Below the pieces are notes generated by a model that was not told the origin of the DNA, searched no databases, and saw only the letters and a list, made by a program, of their open reading frames with translations. A stretch of DNA of 64,000 nt from Globisporangium splendens (lineage: Eukaryota > Oomycota > Peronosporomycetes > Pythiales > Pythiaceae). A program made the position numbers and the translations under genes. Below are positions 33,580 through 43,670 of the stretch, piece after piece (position 1 is the stretch's first letter; each line of letters begins with the position of its first letter). The stretch is taken from assembly GCA_006386115.1 (NCBI GenBank), contig VFIW01000007.1:654693-718692 (forward strand), read 5' to 3'.

Positions 33580-34323
33580 ATGCCAGTGCTGTACGTCACG
33601 CTGCACCGCGCGTCGGACCTCGCGGCGAGCGATTTCAGCTTCACGGGCGGCAAGAGCGACCCGTACGTGCTCGTCGAGGTCGAGCGGCAGCAGGAGAAGA
33701 GCGCGTGCATCAAAAGCAACCTGAACCCCGTGTGGTCCCCCGCCGAGCGCTTCCGCTTCGAGGTCGAGGACGTCAACCGCGCGGTCCTCGGCGTCAAGGT
33801 ATTTGACTACGATGCGCTCAACCAAGACGATCTGCTCGGCTCTCTCGTGGTCCCGTTGTCCAGATTCGCCAACATGATGAACCAGTCGTTCATAGAGGTG
33901 TTCACACTGGACGTGCCGGCAGAGTTTGCAAAGCAGAACCGGTCGAGCACGATTGAATTAGAGATCTCCTTGAAGAGTCAGGACGACGGCGACGTGACGC
34001 TTATGATCTGGGAGAACGAGACGTGGTCGATCGGATCGGGCTGGAGCGCGGCCGACTCGAAGGATCGCCAGCAGTGGAGCACGCAGGACGAGTCCAAGAC
34101 CTCGGCGCATTTTAACGACGTTGCGCCTCCGATCCCGCCACATCTTGAAGGTGGCGGCTGGGAGTACTGCGCGAAAAAGGGAGACTCGAACGGATGGGTG
34201 TACGCGACGTCGTGGGCGGGTCCGTGGTCGTCGACCAAGAGCCGATTGCACTTTGTGCGCCGTCGTTTATGGGAGAACCACTGCGTAGCTGTCGACTCAA
34301 AAGCGGAGCAGCAAGCGTTTTAA
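33580..34323 (+). CDS. C2 domain plus DysF (peroxin/dysferlin) domain protein
   Basis: Predicted membrane-associated protein of 247 residues in one exon. The C2 domain spans about 1-125: MPVLYVTLHRASDLAA, GGKSDPYVLVEV (first Ca-binding Asp loop), NPVWSPAERFRFEV, VFDYDALNQDDLLGS (second Asp loop). After it, ENETWSIGSGWS and the partner strand GGGWEYCAKKGDSNGWVY with VRRRLWENHC form the Trp/Arg-rich DysFN-DysFC pattern known from dysferlin and peroxins Pex30-32. Combining one C2 with one DysF in so small a protein is uncommon. ATG 33580 is chosen because it opens the C2 strand directly; an in-frame ATG at 33259 would add a low-complexity leader. Confidence 0.8.
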   Translation: MPVLYVTLHRASDLAASDFSFTGGKSDPYVLVEVERQQEKSACIKSNLNPVWSPAERFRFEVEDVNRAVLGVKVFDYDALNQDDLLGSLVVPLSRFANMMNQSFIEVFTLDVPAEFAKQNRSSTIELEISLKSQDDGDVTLMIWENETWSIGSGWSAADSKDRQQWSTQDESKTSAHFNDVAPPIPPHLEGGGWEYCAKKGDSNGWVYATSWAGPWSSTKSRLHFVRRRLWENHCVAVDSKAEQQAF

Positions 34324-34896
34324 AAGCAATCACAAGACAGCAAGAAGAAGAAGAAGAAGAAGAGAGATCCCAGCCGCATTGTATTTCGATCCTCCCTCCC
34401 TCCCGGTGCTGCTACGGCGCTGTCGTTGACAAAGAGAGCAATACACGCGCCGCTGTGCTGTTGTTGGGAGAAGCACTGCCCCTATAGATGAAGAGATGCC
34501 GCGCGTGCGTCGTCCATGACGAGGCTCGCAATTAATGTATTAAAATGTATGGACTTTGTGTTGCGTTTTGTCCCTGATAGTTGCCTCAGAAAATCAACCC
34601 ACACCAGCGCTAAAAATCAGTTTCGAGCTCCTCTTAAAACCGATTTCTGAACTCATCGAACCGGTACTGATCAGTATACCTTCCGGATCTTTCCAGACTT
34701 GTTTGTTGACGTGAGCATTCAGACAACGTTCGCGCAACATTGAAAGACAACGTTGCTCAGATGCGAAATCTGATAATGGCTACCTTTTTGAGCCGCTCCT
34801 CCTACACCAGTCAAGTGCTTGAGGGAACACAGAAGGGATCACTTGCGCATTTGCCCACAAACCCGCAAGTTCAATTCTGCACGAAAATACGCGCAA
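34324..34896. other. Intergenic with AAG microsatellite
   Basis: About 570 bp after the C2-DysF gene. It contains an (AAG)n tract at about 34342-34362 and no WD40-coding sequence, which matters for the truncated CFAP251 reading. Confidence 0.5.
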
Positions 34897-35004
34897 ATGG
34901 CCTGCTCCCACGCCGTGAAAGCGACGCTCACGCACGCGATGCGCCTCGCGAAGGGAGATCACATTGGCAAGAGCGACCCGTACGTCAAGTTCCGTTGGCG
35001 GTAG
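34897..35004 (+). pseudogene. Truncated C2-domain fragment
   Basis: ATG 34897 opens 35 codons reading MACSHAVKATLTHAMRLA and then IGKSDPYVKFRWR, stop TAG. This is the first strand and first calcium loop of a C2 domain and nothing more. It ends exactly where WD40 coding of the CFAP251-like tail begins in another frame. Confidence 0.55.
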
Positions 35005-35020
35005 TGATCTGGTTGTCAAC

Positions 35021-35737
35021 ATGTGGGAGATCGACACAAACCAACTGGACTTTGCCGAAGCCACAGCCGGGTCGACGCCGAGGCGAGGCGATGCCACTCC
35101 CATTGTCTCGGCTTCGTACGATGCCGAACTCGCGCCATACGTGTCGCTGCTCGAAGGCGGCTTCGACGGCGAGTTCTATCATGAGATCGTCGACTACTTC
35201 TGCCTGGTGCAGCTCCGTGTGCAGGGCGAGAACGCGACCTCGAGCTGCGAGATCACGGCGACGATCCCACTGCGTGAAATCCCTAACGTGATGCACGCGC
35301 TCGGATTCTACCCGACGGACCAGGAGATCCAGCACATGTGCAGCGAGGTCAAGTACTCCAGATTCACTGAGACGACCGAGGCAGTCGAGACCATCACGCT
35401 GCCCGAGCTCACCAAGTTGTACGTGAACCACCGCCCGGTGTTTGGCATCGGCAAGGCGCAGATCGAGCACGCGTTCCAAGTGCTCGCCGGTGGCGTCTTC
35501 AACGCGAGTCTGCGCTGGGAGACGCTCGAGCGGCGCTTGCTGCACTCGGGCGAAGCCATGAGCGACGAGGAGCTCCGGAGCTACCTCAACGCGCTCATCG
35601 TGGCCGACGAAGGCGGGCGAATCGCAATGGACGCGTCATACACGGCGCTGAGCTTTGCGGACAAAGTGCTGGGCTTGGACGATTACGAGGCTCCTGAAGA
35701 AGACAGCGAGGTGACAGCATTCCCAGACGAGAAATAG
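35021..35737 (+). pseudogene. CFAP251: CFAP251 (WDR66) C-terminal fragment, 5' truncated
   Basis: CFAP251 is a flagellar radial-spoke-associated protein: a WD40 propeller followed by a calmodulin-like tail. Here only the last half-blade (GGSDLVVNMWEID) and the tail remain: SCEITATIPLREIPNVMHAL, GFYPTDQEIQHMCSEVKYSR, ITLPELTKLYVNHRPVFGIG, then LLHSGEAMSDEELRSYLNAL and an acidic end. The frame is open to 34964 but only from TTG; the first ATG (35021) is inside the WD40 strand. No propeller is encoded in the preceding kilobase. It may still be transcribed as a 238-residue product, since the tail is intact, but it looks like a broken gene after rearrangement. Confidence 0.7.
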
Positions 35738-35812
35738 GCTCAGCAAGATATTGTAAAAAAAGTATTCCATTTGTCTAGGTTACTGTTGCTTTATGCTTAT
35801 ACCGATACGATT

Positions 35813-36361
35813 CTAGGCTTTCGTTCGAGCGCGACGTGCTTGTGGAGTATACGCCATGGTCTCGTAGTTTGCGAGCATTTCGGACTCGTCGTCGGTGTAG
35901 AAAAACACGTCGTCGTCCTCGAGAAGATCGGCTTCGGACGAGAGCATGACGCGGTCCAACCACGAGAACGACGAACGTTCCGAATCCACTTGTTTGCTGT
36001 TCATACCTAGCTCCATGGGGTGTTCCTGAAGCGTGTCGTCGATTGACGCGTTCAACAGGAACGCCGCGAGTTTCTCGCTCACGCTTCGCATGAACAGATT
36101 CACCTGCTGCTTCTTCTCCTGCTGCTGGCTCGGAGTCGCTCCTCCTCCTGAACTGAGGTGGGCAACGTACGCGCCGCTTGTGTCTCGAGCGATAGCCGCT
36201 ATCGTTGCCTCTCGTTCCGCCTCCAGGCAGCGCTCCTGGATCTGGAAGTTGAACGCGTCGACGAGCTTGGCCAGGAAGAAGTCCACGGTCTCACCTGCGG
36301 TGCGCTCGCGCTTCACGATGTCGCCATCGAGCAGAGACCGTCGTTCGCTTCCGCCAGCCAT
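35813..36361 (-). CDS. Hypothetical protein, acidic C-terminus
   Basis: Single exon, 182 residues, not recognised. The N-terminal half predicts helix (ETVDFFLAKLVDAFNFQIQE then CLEAEREATIAAIARD). A Gly/Gln-rich linker follows, then another helix VNLFMRSVSEKLAAFLLNAS and an acidic stretch LEDDDVFFYTDDESEML. No membrane span or signal. GC-rich third positions and absence of low-complexity over the helices support real coding. It converges with the CFAP251 fragment and is divergent with the SEL1L-like gene. Confidence 0.65.
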   Translation of the reverse strand: MAGGSERRSLLDGDIVKRERTAGETVDFFLAKLVDAFNFQIQERCLEAEREATIAAIARDTSGAYVAHLSSGGGATPSQQQEKKQQVNLFMRSVSEKLAAFLLNASIDDTLQEHPMELGMNSKQVDSERSSFSWLDRVMLSSEADLLEDDDVFFYTDDESEMLANYETMAYTPQARRARTKA

Positions 36362-36921
36362 GAGGTCACGTTGGTGAGGGGTTGTACTAAGGCGCGTCCT
36401 TTAGTTTCGTTTCAAATCGGAGAGTGAGCATTGCAGGCGAGAAGCAAACAGACACACGGGCTGTGGGCAGAGAGCATTGGTCAGCACCAGCAGTGTGCGG
36501 AAGAGAGAGACCATGTGTGAGGGTTGCGGCAGTTTGAAAAATGACTTTGCGTTCGTCTCTGGCGCCAACGATCTCAGTCTCAGCATGTGCAACGGCAGTA
36601 ATAGTGGGTGCGCTTCACCAATTGAAACCATTTTTTCGGCACAGGTGTTCCATAGACTGTGTAATCCATTCTCAAAGCCCTCATGCCATCCATCAGTGGA
36701 AGAGGGCAAGTCAAATGACATTGGCTGGTTGAATTCTCTCCAGCGTTAAGCCATTCGTGCGTTGTCGGCATCGCCAGATGGCGTCGATTGCTGCAGGTGT
36801 TTGTCTCTTGCTCCTCCTCGTCAATTATGCGCCATCGATTTGCCCGGCACAGACTCAGTCTCTCCCCAATGAATTGTCACTTTGAGAAAAGGAGTGCTGG
36901 GAACCGGGAACGCGCGCAAAA
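36362..36921. promoter_or_regulatory. Divergent intergenic region, hypothetical / SEL1L-like
   Basis: 560 bp. An ATG at 36779 opens a hydrophobic 34-codon frame (MASIAAGVCLLLLLV) that stops at TGA and has no good donor. It could be an upstream ORF of the SEL1L-like gene, whose better signal-peptide start is at 36922. Confidence 0.35.
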
Positions 36922-39788
36922 ATGCACCGAGTCCTTCTTCATGCTACCCAGGGTACAGCGTTGCTCCTGCTACGCATTGTAACGCTCTGCGTGTATGGAG
37001 AATGCCACCGCGTCGCGCATGAGGTGCCATTGCAACAGCTACTAACAAAGTCGCCCAGGTACGCTTATCCGAGCATTGCTCAGGACCTGGCTGGTAGTCA
37101 ATGCACCTTCTAACACGATTTCTTTGTATTGCTGGTGGAAATTTCGTATCTATGTCAGAGCGCTTGACGATCTCAATGTCCCCATTGATGTGATCACGTC
37201 CTCGCCATTCTTCCAGGAGCTACCGAGACAACAGAAAGGTCAGTTGCTTGAGCAACTCGGACGCTTGCACCTCTATGGAAGCAGCGACGCTGATGCAAGC
37301 AAGCGCCGACCAATTCGGAACCCCGAGAGCGCAGTTCCTTCTCGCTGCGCTCTCCACGTTCAACACACACGGCAACGATCTCCATGACAACGATGCTGAG
37401 ACCATCCTGTACCATCACTTCGGTGCCCGCGGCGGCTCGATCGCGTCGTCCATGGCGCTCGGGTACCGCCATCTCCGAGGCGCTGGGGTCCAGAAATCCT
37501 GCGATGCGGCACTGAACCACTACAAGTTTGCGGCCGACCGCGTGAAATCGGCGCACACTGCGAGAACACGCCATCCAATCCAGATGTTCACCAGCCAGAG
37601 ACCCTTCCGTCTGTCAGACAATGCTCGCAGCAAACCGCCTTGCGAGCAGGACGATGCGCATCGAATGGAGTACCTGAGACAGCGAGCATGGAGATCGTCA
37701 GACCCGGTTCTTCTGGAGAACGCGGCGAGCGTCGTGCTCTTCAGCGATTTCCACCAGGGAGAAGGAGTCGATTCCTTAGTTCAGCACCAAACACTCGAGG
37801 CCAAGACCTTCCTGGAACGCGCAGCTCAGCTCGGGAGCTTCTCTGCCAAAGCCCTGCTCGCCCACATTTACGCATACGGCATTCGTGGGTTCCCACAAGA
37901 TGTCGCGGAAGCCTTGCGTCTGTACCAAGAAGCGCTGAACGAATCTTCAATCGCGAACAATCCAAATGCCGAAGCCGCGAATGGGCTTGGTCTTGTCTAC
38001 TTCCATGGACTCGGCGACGTTGATGTGGACTACGAGCGCGCCATGCGGCTGTTCCAGGTCTCTGCGAGAAGCGGTCATGCAGATGGTGTGTACAACGCCG
38101 GGGTCTTGCTCTTCCAGTCGCACCCTCAGCGTGCTCAAGAGTACCTGGAGGCATCTGCAAACGTTGGCCACCTCCCAGCGACGTTCAAGCTCGCTCGACT
38201 CAAGGAGCGGACACGACTGCGCTTGTTGATGGTCAGCGGGACATCGGAAGACACAGCCGCTGATGCTAGCTCCTGTGAGGAGATCGTAAAATTGTACAAG
38301 AAGGTCGCAGAGCAGTCAGAGGAAGGTCTGGAGCTGCTCTCAACTGCGGCAACTGCCTTTCTCAATGGAGACCGCGAACATGCGCTGGTATTGTACTTGA
38401 TCGCCGCCGAGATGGGGTACGAAGTCGCTGAGAGCAATGCTGCATGGCTTTTGGAGCGTCCTGGGTTCTTCCAATGGCTTGTTCACAAGACACAACCAAA
38501 CGTCTCAGTGGATACTCGAATGTTCCGCCAACTCGTGCTTCGTGGTGTCGCCCAAGAAAGTGCCGATGCCTACGTCCGTTACGGCGATTTGCTGTTCTCT
38601 GAAGGCAAGTACGCGCTGGCGATGAGGCAGTACGAGCGTGCAGACGAAGTGAGCAACGGGAAACATGCTCGTGCGCTCTTTAATATCGGGTATACGCACG
38701 AGCATGGCCTCGGTGTGGCGATGCGATCGCTGGAGAAAGCGAGTCACTACTATGAACTCGTGCGCTCGTCCGAGCCAGCGTTGTACTACGTGATGACACT
38801 GCTGAAGTGGAAGTTGTCGATGCAAGTGCGTCTCGCAGCGCTGATTGAGCGAATCTCGACCGTGAAGGAAACACTAACGCAGCGGTGGATTTATGGCTCA
38901 GAGAGACCAGAGGTCAGCACAGACAACGCAGGAACAGGTTGTGCATTGTCACCTGAAGTCGCTGACCCAAGAGCAGGAGATGCGATTGCTCACCCCGATC
39001 GAGTCACGTTTGCATCGGCACTTGCGTTCGACTCGGATTCCAAATTGCAGCTTGAAGTTCGTCCGCTTGCGCATGCGACGACGGCATTGACGATCGAGAC
39101 GTGGATCAACATCCATGCCGACTACGAAGGAAGGCGAACTCACATGGTGCTGCTGGATTGGCAAGACTTGTGCCAACTGGAGCTCGTTCGTGGCCACCAA
39201 GAGAGCTCCTGGCGTGTTCGCTTTCGCACAAAGTCTCTGCTGATTGACTTTCCGCATGGACACATTCATCCAGGCGCATGGACTCATATTACAGTTGCCG
39301 TTGCCTTCAATGACGAGGAGGTACTTAGCAGTACGCTGTACGTCAACCGCCGTGTGGTGGACCATGGGAAACTCCGTTTGCCTCAAACCGGTGCGTGCAC
39401 TTCCCTCCTTACAGCCAATGATGCTCGTATCCTATCCGTTGGGAGCAGTTTGACGCGATCCGTACAAGCAGCTCAAGTGGATCCCACACACTTTGTTGGC
39501 CGCATGATGAATTTGCGTATTTGGCAAACGCCGACGCTGCCAGCAGATATATCTACGCTCTTGCACACAGCAGAGCACAAAGTACCAGCACCAGAGCTCC
39601 TGCTTGTGCAGCTGCAGATCGGTCTTCGGACCGAGCAGGAGTCGATGACGAATGAGGATACGAGCGGAGTCACGATTCTCGACCGCGTCGATGCGCGTGG
39701 TGAGGCGATTCACGTTGTGCGAAAGAACGAGCATGTGCGGCTAGCGATCGAGCGATTCCCACCAAAGATTAAGGACTCGGATTCCTGA
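36922..39788 (+). CDS. SEL1L/HRD3-like ERAD protein with C-terminal LamG-like domain
   Basis: ER-lumenal Sel1-repeat protein, the kind that partners the Hrd1 ligase in ER-associated degradation. Proposed exons 36922-37058, 37159-37238 and 37282-39788, 907 residues. A signal peptide (MHRVLLHATQGTALLLLRIV) ends near CVYGE. The repeats include YHHFGARGGSIASSMALGYR and LRGAGVQKSCDAALNHYK, almost as in SEL1L, and continue with AAQLGSFSAKALLAHIYAYG, NGLGLVYFHGLG and others up to about residue 590. From about 645 to 825 lies a concanavalin A/LamG-like sandwich (LTIETWINIHADYEG, AWTHITVAVAF, FVGRMMNLRIWQTP). No C-terminal membrane anchor is seen, unlike yeast Hrd3. The 43-nt second intron is unusually short and is inferred from frame. 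Confidence 0.8.
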
Positions 39789-39856
39789 TCGCTTACTAGT
39801 TCTTGTTGAGTGTTGCCAATTATGTTCAATAAATAGAGAGGTACCTTGCCGGAAGA

Positions 39857-42113
39857 CTAGGCTTTGCTTTGAGCTAAATGGTGATCACTCAGAAATGCCG
39901 CTGCTCGGTTTGTAAACGTGTTCCAGGCGTTCAACGCTTCCTTGTTGGCGTTCACCTTTGATGAGAATAGCGCCATCGCAACTTCTTTCGTGCCATGGGA
40001 TGGCTGACGAAAAGAATCACTGAGTTGGCGCAGAGTATTCTTGAAGGATCTAGATCGGTCCGTGGTTGTTGGCATCGCTTTGCGCTGGTATAACTTGGTG
40101 GAAGAGCAACTGTGCGTGGCGCACTGGCATATGCCATGGCTTTGATCGTCAAGGAACCTGTCGGCATCTTCGTCCAACGTGCCACTGCTTGAGATCGATG
40201 ACGGAGTTGAGACCATCTGAATCTGGTTGCAGTCGCCGTCGTCACTCTTGTCTCCGTGATTTCTTTCTTGGCGAAAAGTCCAGAGCTTCACTGCAGCAGG
40301 AGCCTGAGAAAAATCTGTGGACGTAGAGAGCCCGAGATGTTCCTCGAAGCAAGCAAGTTCATGTGCAACTTCGACACCCAGGTTCTCTGGACGGAATCGC
40401 TGGAAGCACAACGTCTCTGAGCACGTGACGGCCACAGGTGGCTCCATATGGCCGAGCAACGCCCACTCGGTTCCTTTAAAGAAAGTATGTTGCTTGATCT
40501 CGTCAGCGCCGGCTCGGTGGCCCAGTCGCTTTCGTGGATCTTTCACGAGTAGCTTGCGTATTAAATCCTTGGACGCTTCACTCACTTTCGGCGTCGCCGG
40601 AAAGGACACTTGACACTTCACAACCTTTTTGAACAGCGCCGCAGGATCGTCTTGGTTCCCCTGTGCTTCCTTCTCGTTGTCTTGGAAAGGTGTGACACCG
40701 AAGAGCAGCTCGTAAAGTAAGCAGCCCAACGCCCACCAGTCCAGGTCTGTGCTCTGGTGCGATTTCTGGAGGATCATCTCGGGCGGCATGTAGTCCATCG
40801 TGCCCACAAAGGAGTTCGAGCGGAGGCGCACTCGGTCATCGACCCTATACTGAGGGATTTGAAACTTGGTGGTGTTTGGAGCGTCGGTGTCTGCCCTACC
40901 AATCGGCTCGCCTCGCTGTGCAACCCCAAAGTCCGTCAAGCGGATGTGCCCGTCCTTGCCCAGTAGGATGTTCTAAATGACAGAAGCAAACGAATCAGTT
41001 GAAGTGATAACAAAGAGATGAAAGGGCGGCTTGGCTCTCATCATGGCTCACCTCCGGCTTCAGGTCGCGATACACAAACCCCATCGTGTGCACATATTCC
41101 AGCGCGAGAACGACTTCTGCGGCGTAGAACAGCACTTCGTGCTCCGAGAGCGTACCACCGCAAAACTCGTGCAGATCTTTCAGACTCCCACCTTCGCAGA
41201 ACTCCATCACGAGGCAGAGATTATCACCATCCTGCAACATGAAATGGTGCTTTAGCTACAAGATGGTAATTCCAACGAAAGCCCTCGAACGACGTACCTC
41301 AAAAGCAAAGTGAAGGCGCGCAACGAACGGATGCTGCAGAGTTTCGAGGATCTGCTGCTCCTTGACAGCTCGTTGAGTCTGTCCCATAGTCGCGCAAAAT
41401 ATGATCAGAACGTACTGGAGACGAGCGAAAATGACCGCGTGTCCGACTCACTAGCCCAAGGTTGGCATTTCTTTACGCACCTGACGGTTTCCCGGATCAG
41501 ACCGCGAAATCTGCTGCATTTTCATCGCGTACACCACTCGACTCGCTCGATGGCGCACGAGGTATACGACCGCAGCGCCTCCCATGCCCAGAAACCCTAG
41601 CTTCTCAAAGTCCTGCAGCGACATCGCGGTCGAAGTGCGTTCGCAGTTTTCAATTGCACTGGTGTCCATGGTTCTGCTTGGTTTTGGTTCTGAAGCACAC
41701 GCTTCTTTTTCTTCTTCCCTTTCCTGCTCTTCTGGCTCTTGCTCCTGCCGTCTTGGGGCGGCCACAGGGGTAGTTTGACAGCGCAAGGTCTGCACCAAGT
41801 GAACTGATGCTGCTGCCCGCAGTACCACGGCGTCGGGTGTCACACAGTGCACTGGATTTTCTTTTCCCTGCTGCATCTCAGTCACGAGGGCGGAAAACAC
41901 CACCGCGCATCCGTCTTTGTCGTCACGCTGCTGCTGCGACATGTGCGGCGCAAATTGATGCGTATGAGTCTCACTGTGAACTGCTACTGCTGGGTCGGCA
42001 TCGCAGTCACCATCGGTGGTCGTCGTCGTCTCGAGGAAGTGTTCAGCCGCGCTCCATGGGCGGTGGCTGCCTGAGACCTGCTCATTGCGCTCCTCGGCGT
42101 TGTTGTCGTCCAT
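39857..42113 (-). CDS. AGC-family Ser/Thr protein kinase
   Basis: 669 residues, exons (complement) 41481-42113, 41298-41378, 41052-41231, 39857-40972, all joining in phase 0. About 165 residues of low-complexity, Glu/Gln-rich sequence precede the kinase. Gly loop [13 protein letters not shown] (174 onward), VAIK-type Lys198 in YAMK, catalytic loop [10 protein letters not shown] (Asp294), DFG at 312-314. About 35 residues then intervene before [13 protein letters not shown], so the usual APE reads PPE and the activation segment is extended. [20 protein letters not shown] and [18 protein letters not shown] are standard AGC C-lobe blocks. No PH, C2 or PIF-type hydrophobic motif is obvious in the C-tail. 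Upstream kinase and substrates unknown. Confidence 0.9.
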
Positions 42114-43182
42114 CGCGGCCACAGACGCGAGTCGATCGCTTGAAGCGCTGGGCGAATGGAGCAGGAGTGGGGACTTGTGAGGCACTGCGTTGAACGTTAA
42201 ACGTGGAGATAGGTATGCGCAGCTGCAGATGCGGGACAGACCGCCAAGGAATCGCCAAATGGCAAATATCGAATGGCGCGATTGTTGGTTGCTGTGTGTG
42301 AGTCATGCATTCCGAAAGTGTACCCACTCGCGATAAATCAGCATGTCGCATGTTTCTGTTAAGTGCGTTAATTCTGGGTCAGGTTCAAGCGTTTTGATTG
42401 GCGCTTGTCGTTCTGAGCCGATCCAGTATACGATTGCAGAGGCCAGTAAGTACGATTGGGATCACTCACAACTGCGACAAAAGGTTCCAGCTGGCTCTAT
42501 TTTTTTGCACAAGCAATCTGGATGTGAAGACAATAAAGTACGGTTTAGGACAGAAGTTCGAGCTTTATAAAAATATACAGGCAGACAACCAATGCCCTCT
42601 TAAAAGTGTTTCATCAAGAGGACGGTCGATTTAAGCAGGGGTTTTGGTGGTGACGATGGTATTTGTCTATGAAGCCACAGCGCTAGACACGCGACCGTTC
42701 GGAAATCACACAGAAGACCTGTCTTTACGAACGTTCAATGTCCAATTGCCACACTTTATACAGCAGATCGCCTGCATGTCACTATATGACAGACATTAAA
42801 GAAAGGGCAGACAACTTTAGCATGATGGCCCAAAAGGTGATGCATTTCCATTCTGCCGACCTAGGTCTCCTCCGCGTGCACTGTACGCTTTTATATGAGA
42901 GTTTGTATGGTCGGATGGCATCCTATCACCACCAGCATGTGTGCTGCATTTCTACTGCGCATGCGCTTCGTGTCTTTTTCCGCAAAGGCACACAAGAGAC
43001 ACGCTCGCCACGTGTGGCGCACATGGGCTGCTCTCCCAATAGTTATGTAGTAAAGCGCCGCATGGCCATGCAGCACCTGCCACGCCACCATGCCCATTGT
43101 CTTGAACCGCTGGCAAAGCGACTCATTCTCCCATTTACTTTCCAGTAATCAAGCACTTCCACTCCTTCCACCAGCAGCAGCA
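42114..43182. other. Divergent intergenic region, AGC kinase / B12D-like
   Basis: 1.07 kb. A 75-codon ATG-opened frame at 42343-42570 (starts MSHVSVKCVNSGSGS) has no recognisable family and may be chance. A strong initiator-like element lies at 43121. Confidence 0.35.
43121..43138 (+). promoter_or_regulatory. Oomycete-type initiator (Inr-FPR) of the B12D-like gene
   Basis: ACTCATTCTCCCATTTAC closely matches the oomycete core promoter GCTCATTYYNCAWTTT with two mismatches. It lies 45-60 bp upstream of the ATG at 43183, the usual leader distance. It is the best promoter-level evidence for the organism group in this window. Confidence 0.65.
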
Positions 43183-43509
43183 ATGGTTGCCTCGGCCAAG
43201 GTCACTCGCTCCGGCATCAACGTCTTCAAGCTCTGGCTCACGGACCGCGGCACGTTCCCGATCGTGTTGATCGCGAGTGGTGCCGCCGTCGCCGCGAGCT
43301 CTGTGGCGCTCCGATACCTCTTCACGAACCCGGACGTGTACTTCGACAAGGAGCGCCGCGAGCGTTTGATCCACCATGAGAGCGAGCCAGGCGCGGCGTG
43401 GCGCCAGTTCCGCTTCCGCATGGCCAACTTGGCGCGCAACCCGATCAACCAGTCGCGCCAGTTCGACCTCATGTTCGAGAAGCCAGAGAACAAGAACGTC
43501 AAGAGATGA
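43183..43509 (+). CDS. B12D/NDUFA4 (MLRQ)-family small mitochondrial protein
   Basis: 108 residues, intronless. TFPIVLIASGAAVAASSVALRYLFTNPDVYFDKERRER shows one membrane helix followed by the (T)NP(D/E)V motif typical of the B12D/NDUFA4 family, small subunits associated with respiratory complexes I/IV. The basic N-terminus (MVASAKVTRSGINVFKLWL) fits mitochondrial import. The C-terminal 45 residues are basic and helical. Assignment to complex I or IV cannot be made from sequence alone. Confidence 0.75.
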   Translation: MVASAKVTRSGINVFKLWLTDRGTFPIVLIASGAAVAASSVALRYLFTNPDVYFDKERRERLIHHESEPGAAWRQFRFRMANLARNPINQSRQFDLMFEKPENKNVKR

Positions 43510-43670
43510 GCGCGCGTCGACGAGTTCGCGTCGCAAGTCGCACGCTACCGAGAGGATGGGATGGACGCGTGGCACGACGTTTCGTGGTTTACACTGCTTC
43601 TCTTTATATATCGGTGCCTTCGCCTCTGTCTGCGCGTGTACCACGCACAGCACCCGGAGCGGATGCATCA

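Noticed and set aside
36779..36886. Signal-peptide exon of the SEL1L-like gene at ATG 36779
   Set aside because: The hydrophobic frame runs into TGA without a convincing donor; ATG 36922 gives a signal peptide contiguous with the conserved exon.
42343..42570. 75-residue ATG-opened ORF
   Set aside because: No family resemblance or supporting splice context; length is within chance for this region.
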